The translations under genes and the position numbers were made by a program. The notes under the pieces are model-generated. The model was given only the letters and a program-made list of their open reading frames with translations. It did no database searches and was not told the origin of the DNA. A stretch of 64,000 nt of DNA. Origin: Clostridiales bacterium (GTDB lineage Bacteria; Bacillota; Clostridia; Peptostreptococcales; Anaerovoracaceae). The stretch is taken from contig CP042469.1 of assembly GCA_015243575.1 (NCBI GenBank), positions 682,001 through 746,000 of the forward strand. Direction: 5' to 3'. Below are positions 33,216 to 41,814 of the stretch, in pieces. The stretch's first letter is position 1. Every line of letters starts with the position of its first letter.

Positions 33216-33716
33216 ATGAAAAAAAATATTCTAATACTTTTGTCGCTAGTTCCTGTAGTTACGGGCTACATATTGAATCTTACATTATTGATACCGGGAT
33301 TGGGGTTGTTGCTTTACTATCTCATCCCATGCGTTACTCTGTTCTTTTGGTTTTATCTGGGAAGTAAATATTCCAAAATCGCTTGGAATATTATCCAAGC
33401 AACAATAATTGGCAACGGTATAGGACTAATTAGCCTGATCGCATACTTTTGGCAATTTTGGGGCTGCAATGATGACAACAGAAATATGCTCATTGCAGGG
33501 GTATCCCAGTATTTCGTTGCAAACACGAATTTACTGACGGCGAAATTTGCGATTATATTCGAATCCCAGGCAAACTCGATTTCACTAATATCAGTAACGT
33601 CAATGCAGCTATTTGGATTGTTTCTTATGGTTATTATCTTTATGAGCGGTTACGTTTTTGGCAAAGTGAGAGGTAAAACAAAGCCATCCTTAAGAGACAG
33701 TGATTATAAATTATAA
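33216..33716 (+). CDS. Membrane protein, 166 aa
   Basis: Four predicted hydrophobic helices (residues about 4-22, 25-47, 60-82, 128-150) with short loops and a basic C-terminal tail (KVRGKTKPSLRD). The start at 33216 follows AGAGGA. No family recognised. It may be co-transcribed with the upstream cysteine-rich protein. Confidence 0.6.
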   Translation: MKKNILILLSLVPVVTGYILNLTLLIPGLGLLLYYLIPCVTLFFWFYLGSKYSKIAWNIIQATIIGNGIGLISLIAYFWQFWGCNDDNRNMLIAGVSQYFVANTNLLTAKFAIIFESQANSISLISVTSMQLFGLFLMVIIFMSGYVFGKVRGKTKPSLRDSDYKL

Positions 33717-33763
33717 TGAAAATGCTTTTTTGATTACTTAGATTGGACGAAAGGGCTCGCTTG

Positions 33764-34498
33764 ATGATGGTAGATCTACTAAAAATTGCTCCATTCTTTT
33801 CGGAATGGAAGGAAACGTTAATCTGGTCATGCTTGCAGGGATGCATGGGGTATGCCATTGCAGATCATAATGAAAATCCAACTGCAGCTCAGATAGTGGT
33901 TGGAGATTTTTGCTTCTATGCGGGAATGCCTAACGCTGACCTTGTGAAACAGGCTGCAGCGCCGATTATTGTCCCCCGAAATCTAGAATGGTGCGAATTG
34001 ATTGAATTTATTTGGGGAGACCGTGTAGAAAAAGTCCTGCGATATGCAATTAAAAAGGAACCGGATGTTTTTGACGCTGAAAAACTAGCTGAATATGCAA
34101 CTTTGGTGGATGAAAAGTATACTCTTAAATTGATTGACCAGGAAATCTACGACTACATAATCCAGGAGGATTGGTCAAAAGATCTCTGTTCACAATTTGC
34201 AGACTATCATGATTATCGGAAAAGAGGTATCGGCGTTGCTGTGATCCATCAGGGAAAGCCAGTTTCCGGTGCTTCCTCCTATACGGTTTATAACGGCGGA
34301 ATCGAGATCGAAGTTGATACAAAACCGGAATTCAGGCGAAAGGGACTTGCAGCAGCCTGCAGCGCAAGACTGATTTTAGAGTGCTTACAGCGCGAATTCT
34401 ATCCGAGTTGGGATGCACACGATTTACATTCTGTTGCATTAGCAGAAAAATTAGGGTATCACATGGATGCTCCATATACTGTCTACATTAAAAGGTAG
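33764..34498 (+). CDS. GNAT-family N-acetyltransferase (GNAT_acetyltran type)
   Basis: A 244-aa acetyl-CoA-dependent transferase of the two-domain GNAT_acetyltran group. The C-terminal catalytic half shows GVAVIHQGKPVSGASSY, IEIEVDTKPEFRRKGLA (acetyl-CoA loop RRKGLA), then SARLILECL and the family ending SWDAHDLHSVALAEKLGY. The start at 33764 has GAAAGGG 8 bases upstream; a TTG seven codons earlier lacks a site. The substrate is unknown. It is a single gene. Confidence 0.85.
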   Translation: MMVDLLKIAPFFSEWKETLIWSCLQGCMGYAIADHNENPTAAQIVVGDFCFYAGMPNADLVKQAAAPIIVPRNLEWCELIEFIWGDRVEKVLRYAIKKEPDVFDAEKLAEYATLVDEKYTLKLIDQEIYDYIIQEDWSKDLCSQFADYHDYRKRGIGVAVIHQGKPVSGASSYTVYNGGIEIEVDTKPEFRRKGLAAACSARLILECLQREFYPSWDAHDLHSVALAEKLGYHMDAPYTVYIKR

Positions 34499-34625
34499 TG
34501 TAACTCATCCGGATGCTGCGGCTAAAGGTCAGAATGGTAAGGGATATTATAATTTCGTTATCGTAATATTGAAATAAATAATACCCGCCCTTGTCAAAGG
34601 AGGGTAAGAAAGCAAGGACAATATT

Positions 34626-35333
34626 GTGGAGAATAGAGAGAACTGTTTGATTTGCGGCAGGCCCTTAATATACAAGCAGATTGCCGAAGAAAAAAGATGT
34701 GAACTATGTAACGGCACATTCCAATCCTATGTGGTATGTGAAAATGGACACTATGTATGTGATCAATGTCACGGTAAAGATGTTAATGATTTGATTGGAT
34801 CTTTTTGCACCACGTCATCAGCAACAAGCCCCCTCGATATTCTAGAGCATTTAATGGATTTCAAGCCGGTGGCTATGCATGGACCTGAGCATCATGTTTT
34901 GGTCGCTTGTACATTGTTAACTGCTTATAAGAATTGTGGGGGAAAGATAAATCTTGAGGAGAGTATCAAGGAAGCGATTGAACGTGGGAAAAATGTTCCG
35001 GGCGGAATTTGCGGATATTGGGGAAATTGTGGTGCTGCAGTTGGCTCCGGAATCTTTATGAGTATTGTCACTGGTTCTACACCGCTAAATGAAAAGGTTT
35101 GGGCTTTACCAAACAGGATGACATCAAAATCATTAAGTGCCATTGCGGATTGTGGAGGGCCAAGATGTTGTAAACGAAATTCGATATTAGCTGTGATGAC
35201 CGCGATAGATTTTACTAAAGAGGCTTTAGGAATTTCAATGGATACAGAATCACAGATCATCTGCAAATACCATCATCGAAATAAGGAATGTATCAAAGAG
35301 AGATGCCCATTTTATAAGCAGAACCAACGTTAG
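34626..35333 (+). CDS. DUF5714-family zinc-binding protein
   Basis: A 235-aa cysteine-rich protein: CLICGRPLIY, CELCNGTFQ, VCENGHYVCDQCHG form paired zinc knuckles in the first 60 residues; then a conserved GGICGYWGNCGAAVGSGIF, DCGGPRCCKRNS and a C-terminal CKYHHRNKECIKERCPF. This layout fits DUF5714 proteins of anaerobes, sometimes linked to methyltransferase loci. GTG start with AAGGA about 8 bases upstream. Single gene. Confidence 0.8.
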   Translation: MENRENCLICGRPLIYKQIAEEKRCELCNGTFQSYVVCENGHYVCDQCHGKDVNDLIGSFCTTSSATSPLDILEHLMDFKPVAMHGPEHHVLVACTLLTAYKNCGGKINLEESIKEAIERGKNVPGGICGYWGNCGAAVGSGIFMSIVTGSTPLNEKVWALPNRMTSKSLSAIADCGGPRCCKRNSILAVMTAIDFTKEALGISMDTESQIICKYHHRNKECIKERCPFYKQNQR

Positions 35334-35396
35334 GCTATGTTTCAAGCGAGAGAATTAAACCAGAGACCTTTGATATTGAAGAGTGGTTAGTCATCG

Positions 35397-35430
35397 TCTG
35401 CAGGTTTCGCCTTCAATATGTGATGAACGG
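35397..35430 (+). repeat. Degenerate array tail J
   Basis: TCTGCAGGTTTCGCCTTCAA then TATGTGATGAAC resembles the right tail of element H, with about two thirds of bases shared. It lies 3.7 kb beyond the main array and may mark an older boundary. Confidence 0.35.
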
Positions 35431-35500
35431 AACGTTCATTCAGGAAATAGGAACAAAGCCAATTAGCTTCGTTTTAGGAATATTTATAAGAGGGAATATT

Positions 35501-36027
35501 ATGAAATCAGGTGAAAAAGAACACATTATTGAGTTCAAGTATATTACTGGTGCATATATGATTGAAGAAATTAAACAGCTTTTTTTAGAGTATGCCCAGT
35601 CATTAGAAATAGACCTTGCTTTTCAAAATTTTGAGAGGGAATTTAAGACATTACCAGGACAATATGGATTACCCGATGGGGCTTTAGTATTAGCATTGGT
35701 TGATGGTAAAAGAGCAGGATGTATTGCTCTGCGTAAGATTTCTGATAGCATATGTGAAATGAAAAGGCTATATGTTCTCGACGAATATAGAGGGTTAGGG
35801 ATTGGTAAAAAGCTTATTTTATTGATCATTGAAGAAGCCAGAAAGTTAAACTACAGTTATATGAGGCTCGATACCCTTCCAACTATGAAAAAGCACAAGA
35901 AATGTATCTATCGTTTGGATTTTATGATATTGAACAGTATGTATATAATCCAATTGAAGGGGCAAGATTCTTGGAATTGCGTTTGAAACTTGACATCAGT
36001 AAACGACCGATAGCTAGTTTTAATTAA
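35501..36027 (+). pseudogene. GNAT acetyltransferase with a one-base frameshift
   Basis: The N-terminal ~130 residues carry the GNAT fold: AGCIALRKISDSICEMKRLYV and the acetyl-CoA loop YRGLGIGKKL. After [10 protein letters not shown] the frame breaks. With one extra A in the run at 35888-35892 (six for five) it reads [17 protein letters not shown] then [14 protein letters not shown], the proper GNAT ending, for 175 aa, stopping at 36027. Uncorrected, it ends at 35986 with an unrelated tail. The start at 35501 follows AGAGGG. Either a decayed gene or a consensus error. Confidence 0.75.
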
Positions 36028-36095
36028 GAACCCAGGAAACATAAGGAGCTCCTCAGGGATTACGAATTGTAAAAAAGTAAAGAGAGGGTTATGTA

Positions 36096-36938
36096 TTGTG
36101 GCGTGCGAGTATTAGAAAAAGAAAAAGACTGATTATATTTGCAACAATAGTATCTGCCTTAGTATTTTTAATTGTTTTTGCTTTGAATGATAGATTGACT
36201 GTCAGATATTACGAAATTGAAAGCAATGAGATCCAAAATAATGTTCGCGTTGCTTTTGTTGCAGATTTACATAGCTGGTACTATGGCGAGGAGCAAAGGA
36301 CGCTTCTTCGTTGTATTGATGATCAGCAGCCCGATCTTATATTGTTTGGTGGAGACATTGTAGACGATAATTTGCCGCAGGAAAATGCAGTTATTGTCCT
36401 TAAATCGTCGGCAGAAAAATATCCATGTTACTATGTCTCGGGAAATCATGAATATTGGAGCGGCAAGATTGATGATATAAAAAAAATGATTGAGGGATAT
36501 GGTGTTATTGTCCTTGAGGGACAAAGCGAAACCATTACCATAAACCAACAGGCACTCAATATTTGCGGAGTTGACGATGCAGAAATCGGAGAGGATAATT
36601 TTATTCAGCAGATAGCAGATGCTGAAAGCCAAACTGACTCTACCTTATTTACGATTTTCATGGCGCATCGCCCTGAGTATATTGACACTTATCTGCAACA
36701 TGATTTTGATTTGATTTTATCCGGCCATGCACATGGTGGTCTATGGAGGCTACCTGGAATTGTAAATGGCTTCTTCGCACCCAATCAGGGCTATTTCCCC
36801 AAATATGCGGGCGGAGCATACGAGTTTAATGAGAAAACCTTTATAGTGAGCCGTGGACTTTCGAAGACGACAGCCAGCATTCCTAGAGTTTTCAATCCTC
36901 CAGAGCTTGTGATAGTTGATATTGTTTCTACGAAGTGA
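36096..36938 (+). CDS. Membrane-anchored metallophosphoesterase (YkuE-like)
   Basis: A 280-aa calcineurin-like phosphoesterase. One N-terminal helix (about residues 10-31) anchors it, then the metal-site motifs appear in order: FVADLHSW, GGDIVDD, GNHEYW, MAHRPE and LSGHAHGG. It probably acts outside the membrane on phosphoesters. The TTG start at 36096 has GAGAGGG 8 bases upstream; the ATG at 36091 is out of frame. It is annotated by motif; the substrate is unknown. Confidence 0.9.
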   Translation: MWRASIRKRKRLIIFATIVSALVFLIVFALNDRLTVRYYEIESNEIQNNVRVAFVADLHSWYYGEEQRTLLRCIDDQQPDLILFGGDIVDDNLPQENAVIVLKSSAEKYPCYYVSGNHEYWSGKIDDIKKMIEGYGVIVLEGQSETITINQQALNICGVDDAEIGEDNFIQQIADAESQTDSTLFTIFMAHRPEYIDTYLQHDFDLILSGHAHGGLWRLPGIVNGFFAPNQGYFPKYAGGAYEFNEKTFIVSRGLSKTTASIPRVFNPPELVIVDIVSTK

Positions 36939-37004
36939 TATGGATTCTATGAACTAAATTACGTTTTCTTTATCTTGAAAGACATAGGGAATGAGGGGGA
37001 GAAA

Positions 37005-37352
37005 ATGAGACTAAGAATTAATAAAATAGTTGATTCAAATGCGGCAACTATCTTTATGTTTTTGTATGGGTTAATCATCCAGATTGTTGCGCTGCCTGCC
37101 ATTTATTATTATAGCTTGGTGTATCAAGAGGCTGCAGCGATGTTCGAAAGACTTGTTGTAATATGGTTTTGCATCCCCATTATATCTATTATTGCAATAT
37201 TATTAGCAATTCTACAGATAATTAAAAGAAACAATCATGAGAAAAGGAAACTTCCAATGATTGGCTTGATTCTAAATTCACTATGGTTCTCAGCCTATCT
37301 AGTCACGCTGTATTTGGTCTTTGTTTGGAAAGCAGTTCCATTTCTTATATGA
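37005..37352 (+). CDS. Membrane protein, 115 aa
   Basis: Three hydrophobic helices (about residues 12-38, 48-72, 88-110) with a basic middle loop (KRNNHEKRK). GAGGGGGAG lies 3-9 bases before the ATG at 37005. No family recognised. It follows the phosphoesterase by 66 bases and could be co-expressed with it. Confidence 0.55.
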   Translation: MRLRINKIVDSNAATIFMFLYGLIIQIVALPAIYYYSLVYQEAAAMFERLVVIWFCIPIISIIAILLAILQIIKRNNHEKRKLPMIGLILNSLWFSAYLVTLYLVFVWKAVPFLI

Positions 37353-37478
37353 TAATCCCCATTTTCTACCTGATGTGGTAGAATTAAAGAGATAGCTTAT
37401 TCAGAAACAGACGATGGACAGGGAAGAGCGGTTAGACATTAATAGAAAAAAGGGAAGGGAACAGGGGGGAGGACTTAC

Positions 37479-37775
37479 ATGTTAACAACAATTTCACCTT
37501 TACTAATCTTAAGTGTGATACCCATCATATTTATCGTTCTTGCGATAAGATGGTCACGAAACAACAGGAACAATTATTACCAAGGAAGTCAATCTGGGAT
37601 GTTGTGTAGAAGTCGCAATGATCGGGTAATCGCAGGAGTCTGCGGCGGGATTGCAGATCACTTTGGATGGAGTGCCACTGTAGTACGGTTGTTTTTTATT
37701 ATTACTGGAGTGGGCATATTAACCTATGTCATTTTAGCGATTGTGATTCCTGATTCTCCAAGCTCCTTGCTATAA
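37479..37775 (+). CDS. PspC-domain membrane protein
   Basis: A 98-aa protein with an N-terminal helix, a short basic linker and a PspC domain: RSRNDRVIAGVCGGIADHFGW, then VVRLFFIITGV and a final helix ending LAIVIPD. PspC proteins sit in the membrane and modulate envelope-stress responses. The GGGGGGAGGA site lies 8 bases before the ATG. A two-helix version with an added N-terminal helix is a common clostridial form. Confidence 0.88.
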   Translation: MLTTISPLLILSVIPIIFIVLAIRWSRNNRNNYYQGSQSGMLCRSRNDRVIAGVCGGIADHFGWSATVVRLFFIITGVGILTYVILAIVIPDSPSSLL

Positions 37776-37789
37776 GAAAGGAAGGAAAA

Positions 37790-37858
37790 ATGTTTTTACT
37801 TGTTGGTACTATAAGTCCACAGCCTGAAGGGAATGCTGATATATCATCGGACCTTTAA
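37790..37858 (+). other. Short ORF (22 aa) with a strong RBS
   Basis: AAGGAAGG lies 6 bases before an ATG opening MFLLVGTISPQPEGNADISS then DL-stop. It starts 14 bases after the PspC gene stop. It could be a small peptide or the stump of a lost gene; nothing else supports it. Confidence 0.3.
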
Positions 37859-37895
37859 GCTTACCATCAGCGAATCTATGAGGTAGAGGATATCA

Positions 37896-38369
37896 ATGCT
37901 AGGATTTCATTTAGAAGGTTTAATTATCTCCATACTGGCGGTATTGCCAAATCTAATGTTTGTCGTTTTCCCTCCGAATAATCTGCCAAAAGGCAATATA
38001 GAGAAACCCCATATGCTGTTTCAGTTGCTTGAAAAACTAGGACAGGGGGGGATCATGGCAATTCCGTTGCTGTTTGGCTTAAGCTTTTCGGGGGTTACGG
38101 GCAAAATTGCATTGGTGGGAATGATTATAACGCTGTGCTTTTACTACTATTGCTGGTTCAGGTATTTTAAATGCGGTAATGATTTTAGGCTCCTTTTTAC
38201 ACCGATTTTTGGAATCCCCATTCCCATGGCATTCAGCCCAATAATGTACTTTGCTTTCACAGCTCTTGCCATGAGGTCATTGACAATGACTATTGCGGTG
38301 CTTTCATTCGCGCTGGGCCATTTGGTTGTTAGTAAAACCACAGCCGCATATGTTAAGAATAATTCATAG
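37896..38369 (+). CDS. Membrane protein, 157 aa
   Basis: About four hydrophobic helices (residues 5-25, 50-68, 70-90, 105-145) with a conserved-looking PNLMFVVFPP near the N-terminus. No family recognised with confidence. The RBS GAGGTAGAGGA is about 7 bases upstream of the ATG. Single gene after PspC. Confidence 0.55.
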   Translation: MLGFHLEGLIISILAVLPNLMFVVFPPNNLPKGNIEKPHMLFQLLEKLGQGGIMAIPLLFGLSFSGVTGKIALVGMIITLCFYYYCWFRYFKCGNDFRLLFTPIFGIPIPMAFSPIMYFAFTALAMRSLTMTIAVLSFALGHLVVSKTTAAYVKNNS

Positions 38370-38510
38370 AAAGTAGCGCCAACTACATGGTTTACTCACA
38401 TAACAAGCCTCCCTTTTTCAGTGTGTATTGGAAGGGAATTCTAAGAAAATCAAGGTACCACTAGATACGATCAAAGATGCTAATAAATAACAATACCAAG
38501 GGGTGATAAG

Positions 38511-38549
38511 GTGAAAAGATGCATTGTAGTTACTGGAATAGTTAAATAA
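38511..38549 (+). other. Possible leader ORF (12 aa) ahead of the CatB/Vat-like gene
   Basis: GTG at 38511, preceded by AAGGGGTG, opens V-K-R-C-I-V-V-T-G-I-V-K-stop, ending 21 bases before the acetyltransferase start. Some drug-resistance genes are preceded by such peptides. I see no strong hairpin hiding the gene's AGGAGG, so this is only a possibility. Confidence 0.3.
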
Positions 38550-38570
38550 AAAATAAAATAGGAGGATTTT

Positions 38571-39200
38571 ATGACTATTCCAGAAAAAATATATCCGAGA
38601 ACGAATGATTTCGAAACAGTATATCTAAAAAGTGTAATTTCGAATCCCAATATCGTTGTTGGTGATTATACCATTTATCATGATTTTGTTTTAGATCCGG
38701 TGCTATTTGAAAAGAATAACGTACTATATCAGTACCCTGTCAATAATGACAAGTTATTAATAGGAAAGTTCTGTTCCATTGCATGTGGAGCAAAGTTCCT
38801 CTTCTCCAGTGCAAATCACACGCTTAAATCACTTTCCACCTACCCTTTTCCGATATTCTTTGAAGAGTGGAATCTCGATAAGAAAAACATCACTTCTGCA
38901 TGGGATAACAAAGGTGATATTGTAATCGGCAATGATGTTTGGATCGGCTATGAAGCGGTGATCCTGTCTGGTGTTCGGATTGGTGATGGTGCAATTGTAG
39001 GATCAAGAGCAGTTGTAACAAAGGATATCCCACCCTATACAATTGTAGGTGGTGTTCCAGCGAAAACAATCAAGAAGCGCTTTGATGATGATGTCATCAT
39101 GAAATTACTGCAGCTTCAGTGGTGGGACTGGCCCTTCGATAAGGTGCAGCAGCATCTGCAACAGATCATGAATGGAGAAGCTGACCAGCTATGGCTTTAA
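38571..39200 (+). CDS. CatB/Vat-related hexapeptide-repeat O-acetyltransferase
   Basis: A 209-aa left-handed beta-helix acetyltransferase of the xenobiotic acyltransferase group, which includes CatB (chloramphenicol) and Vat (streptogramin A). Family landmarks are [13 protein letters not shown], the ANHT segment with the presumed catalytic histidine, [24 protein letters not shown], hexapeptides [13 protein letters not shown], and the ending [13 protein letters not shown] then WWDWPFD. The RBS AGGAGG is 7 bases upstream. It may confer drug resistance or act on sugars; homology alone does not decide. Confidence 0.85.
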   Translation: MTIPEKIYPRTNDFETVYLKSVISNPNIVVGDYTIYHDFVLDPVLFEKNNVLYQYPVNNDKLLIGKFCSIACGAKFLFSSANHTLKSLSTYPFPIFFEEWNLDKKNITSAWDNKGDIVIGNDVWIGYEAVILSGVRIGDGAIVGSRAVVTKDIPPYTIVGGVPAKTIKKRFDDDVIMKLLQLQWWDWPFDKVQQHLQQIMNGEADQLWL

Positions 39201-39224
39201 TCAGCTATTTATTGTGAACAATAG

Positions 39225-39246
39225 GGAAGCCTGTAACCGGGCTTCC
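39225..39246 (+). terminator. Hairpin after the CatB/Vat-like gene
   Basis: GGAAGCC and GGCTTCC form a perfect 7-bp stem around an 8-base loop, 25 bases past the stop codon, followed by TCGCTGTTCTG. The T tract is poor. Confidence 0.5.
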
Positions 39247-39391
39247 TCGCTGTTCTGCCTTCCAGTAAAAATTGGTTCACATTCAGTCTGCTGTTAGTCC
39301 CTGAAAACTGTGATCATCGCTTGATCGAATAATCTTTTTCATCAGCTATATTAGCAGAGCAGTTACATTATTAATCTTTTAGGAGAATTAG

Positions 39392-40251
39392 ATGGTAGAA
39401 AACAAACTAGGAAATCCAATAAAATTAATCGCTATTGTTTACATCATATGTTTTTTGTTCAGGGCGATTGAATATTTCTTTATTCGTACTGATCAAACAA
39501 TTTTCGGTGAAGCATTCTTACATAAACTCACTGGTATCATTGTGCTGGCAGTTGTTTTCGGTACTTCTCTTTCAAGTGGTCTGAAACAGGTTTTGTTAAC
39601 AGGGCCATTGGGAAAAAAATACTATATGGTTTATTGCTTGGTGTCGCGGTATTCAGTATCTCTTATGGAATAGAATACTTTATACTTCTAAAGGGTGACA
39701 GCCCCTCCTTTCAGATCTTTTTGACGAGCTACTCTATTGAAGGCAATCGAGCGATCCAAAGCAGTCTCATGTTTTTTGTAATTTGCATTGCAGGAAACAT
39801 CATCAATGTAATTATGGAAGAAGGTATTTTTCGTGGACTATTTGTTAAGCTTGCAGAAATAAAATATCCATTTATAAAAGCGACTATTTTGTCATCCGTC
39901 CTTTTTGGAATTTGGCATATCGCCGCTCCAATTAGAAGCCTTTTGGATGGAGAAATGAGTGTTGCCGGGACGGTACTATCTGCACTCCTGTTGATTTTAA
40001 CAACAGGAATAGCGGGAGTGAAATTTTGTTTACTAACGAAAATTACCGGCTCTGTATGGATGTCTATGGCTGACCATTTTACGAACAACACGGTGATTAA
40101 TCTTCTGCATGTCGTAACCTCCTCCGGTATGGATGAGTTGCAAGTGATTCGAATTTCAATCGCTCAAACCTTATCATTTCTGATTGTGCTAATTATTTAC
40201 TGGAAAAGTGGCGCACACTACAAGCAGACGTTTCGAAAAACATATCTATAG
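39392..40251 (+). pseudogene. CPBP-family intramembrane protease with a one-base frameshift
   Basis: The first frame (39392-39673) gives the N-terminal membrane helices; the second (to 40251) gives the rest. The break falls at the A7 run 39613-39619 in TGPLGKK; an eighth A joins the parts as [20 protein letters not shown], making 286 aa. The CPBP motifs are in the second part: EEGIFRGLF (glutamates and arginine), FGIWHI (histidine) and MADHFTNN (histidine, asparagine). CPBP proteases process prenylated or bacteriocin-type peptides and some give bacteriocin immunity. Broken gene or homopolymer error. Confidence 0.8.
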
Positions 40252-40317
40252 CGGTCGTCACGTTAATCGCTTTGATGGAAATTTACTTATAATTCCTAGC
40301 ACTGCCAGCGATTAGAG

Positions 40318-41211
40318 ATGTTTCGAGATCTTAAGATCTCGAAATCAGAGTTATGCTGTAATGACATCGATATTTCCGACGATCAGGATCATCAAGAGCA
40401 AAAAGTCCGAATCTTACCTCGCCATATAATCGCGGTACTAGAAAATTATCAGTTAAAGAATATTACAGAGGAGAAATTTGCCGAGTGGGTTCAGACCGTT
40501 TGGTTCAGTGATTTTTTTGAATACTGTGATGAATGCAGTGATTGCATCTCTCTTTTGGCAGACGTTCAGGAAGAAGTTAATGAGGAGGTCCGAAGGCTTG
40601 ATGATCACAAGATTGAAAAATACATACAAACATTATTGAACATTGATGAATCAGCAACCGGCAAGACAGAGATGGGGCTGAGATTTCTCATCAAAGAGCA
40701 TCTGCTGTCAATTGTAGTAGGGCTTCAAGTTTTATATTCGGCTATCAAAATATTGATGTTTATCATTGCTGTGGTTGGAATTGAGCCGAAGATTTTAATT
40801 AATGCGATATCGATCATGATGTTACTACCTTATGTTTGTATCATATATCTCGGGGTCGAATTTCTTCGAGAGAGGCCCTTCGCTTGGTATGGGATCACAA
40901 GCAGTTTTCTATACCTACTTTATAAGAGTATCATTGAATGCATTATACTAGGAGTTGTTTTGTTATATGGTGATTCAATCGCTGGCTTTTATGAAATGTC
41001 GCTGTCAGCGGCGAAAGTGAATAATATTCCGATTATAATCGGTATCATCATCAGCATCTTTGTACTAAGGCTGCTACTGCAAAATGATACATTGACAAGT
41101 TTCAATTTAAAAGGAAAATCAAAATTGGTATTGATCTTGATCAATACGGGAATCGTAGTGGTCACCTGTGCACTGTATTTTGCGGTTGTACTACTGCTGG
41201 TAAAACATTAA
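40318..41211 (+). CDS. Membrane protein with an N-terminal soluble domain, 297 aa
   Basis: About 115 soluble, acidic residues (EEKFAEWVQTVWFSDFFEYC, then DECSD and EEVNEEVRRLDD) precede five hydrophobic helices in the C-terminal half. No family recognised. The start is unclear: ATG 40318 has only TAGAG before it, and no other Met occurs until about residue 120. Bases 40321-40344, right behind the ATG, are a perfect 24-bp palindrome. An upstream in-frame stop at 40297 prevents extension. Confidence 0.6.
   Translation: MFRDLKISKSELCCNDIDISDDQDHQEQKVRILPRHIIAVLENYQLKNITEEKFAEWVQTVWFSDFFEYCDECSDCISLLADVQEEVNEEVRRLDDHKIEKYIQTLLNIDESATGKTEMGLRFLIKEHLLSIVVGLQVLYSAIKILMFIIAVVGIEPKILINAISIMMLLPYVCIIYLGVEFLRERPFAWYGITSSFLYLLYKSIIECIILGVVLLYGDSIAGFYEMSLSAAKVNNIPIIIGIIISIFVLRLLLQNDTLTSFNLKGKSKLVLILINTGIVVVTCALYFAVVLLLVKH
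40321..40344. repeat. Perfect 24-bp palindrome at the start of the membrane protein gene
   Basis: The half-site TTTCGAGATCTT is followed directly by its reverse complement AAGATCTCGAAA with no spacer. It spans codons 2-9 of the predicted gene and could sequester the start region in mRNA or bind a dimeric regulator. Confidence 0.8.
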
Positions 41212-41262
41212 TACTCATGCGTTATAGCGGATAATACTATATTCTATAAGGAGGTAACTTGA

Positions 41263-41715
41263 ATGAGTAGATTAAACGATATATTAGAACAAGAAAATTT
41301 TGAACAGGACGTTAGGGAACTCATTTGTACATTTAAGGAGAATAGCCGTGTAAGCAAGCTGATGAACCCAGAACTGGTGGACTTTAACAAAACGGAACAA
41401 ACGATTACACTAGGCTTTCCTGTGCAGAAATATCAACTGAATGAGCATGATACGATGCATGCGGGGTTCATCGCTGCCGCTTTTGATGAGGCACTCGGTA
41501 TTTTTGCCTCACATCTTTCCGGCGGAAAATCCACTGTTTCTATCAATATATCCTTAAACTATATCAAGCCAATTCCAAAGGATGACACCATTATGATAAC
41601 TGCAAAAGCAACCTCTTTAGGGCGAACTCTGATCACAGTTTCTGGCGAATGCAGATTGAAAAGCAATGGATTACTTACGAACACTGCACTGGCAACCTTT
41701 GCGATTGTTGGATAG
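41263..41715 (+). CDS. PaaI-type hotdog thioesterase
   Basis: A 150-aa hotdog-fold protein that hydrolyses acyl-CoA thioesters. The signature HDTMHAGFIAAAFDEALGIFA contains the HAG-loop and the catalytic acidic residue, followed by STVSINISLNYIKPIPKDD, as in PaaI/YdiI-like enzymes. AAGGAGGTAA lies 5-12 bases before the ATG. Single gene; the acyl substrate cannot be told from sequence. Confidence 0.88.
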   Translation: MSRLNDILEQENFEQDVRELICTFKENSRVSKLMNPELVDFNKTEQTITLGFPVQKYQLNEHDTMHAGFIAAAFDEALGIFASHLSGGKSTVSINISLNYIKPIPKDDTIMITAKATSLGRTLITVSGECRLKSNGLLTNTALATFAIVG

Positions 41716-41814
41716 CCCATCAATATCATCACAGGTTACATAGGATAAACTACGCGATAAAAAAAGAAAGGATAGGATGATTATTGGCTTTACAATAATC
41801 ATGCAGGGTCAAAA

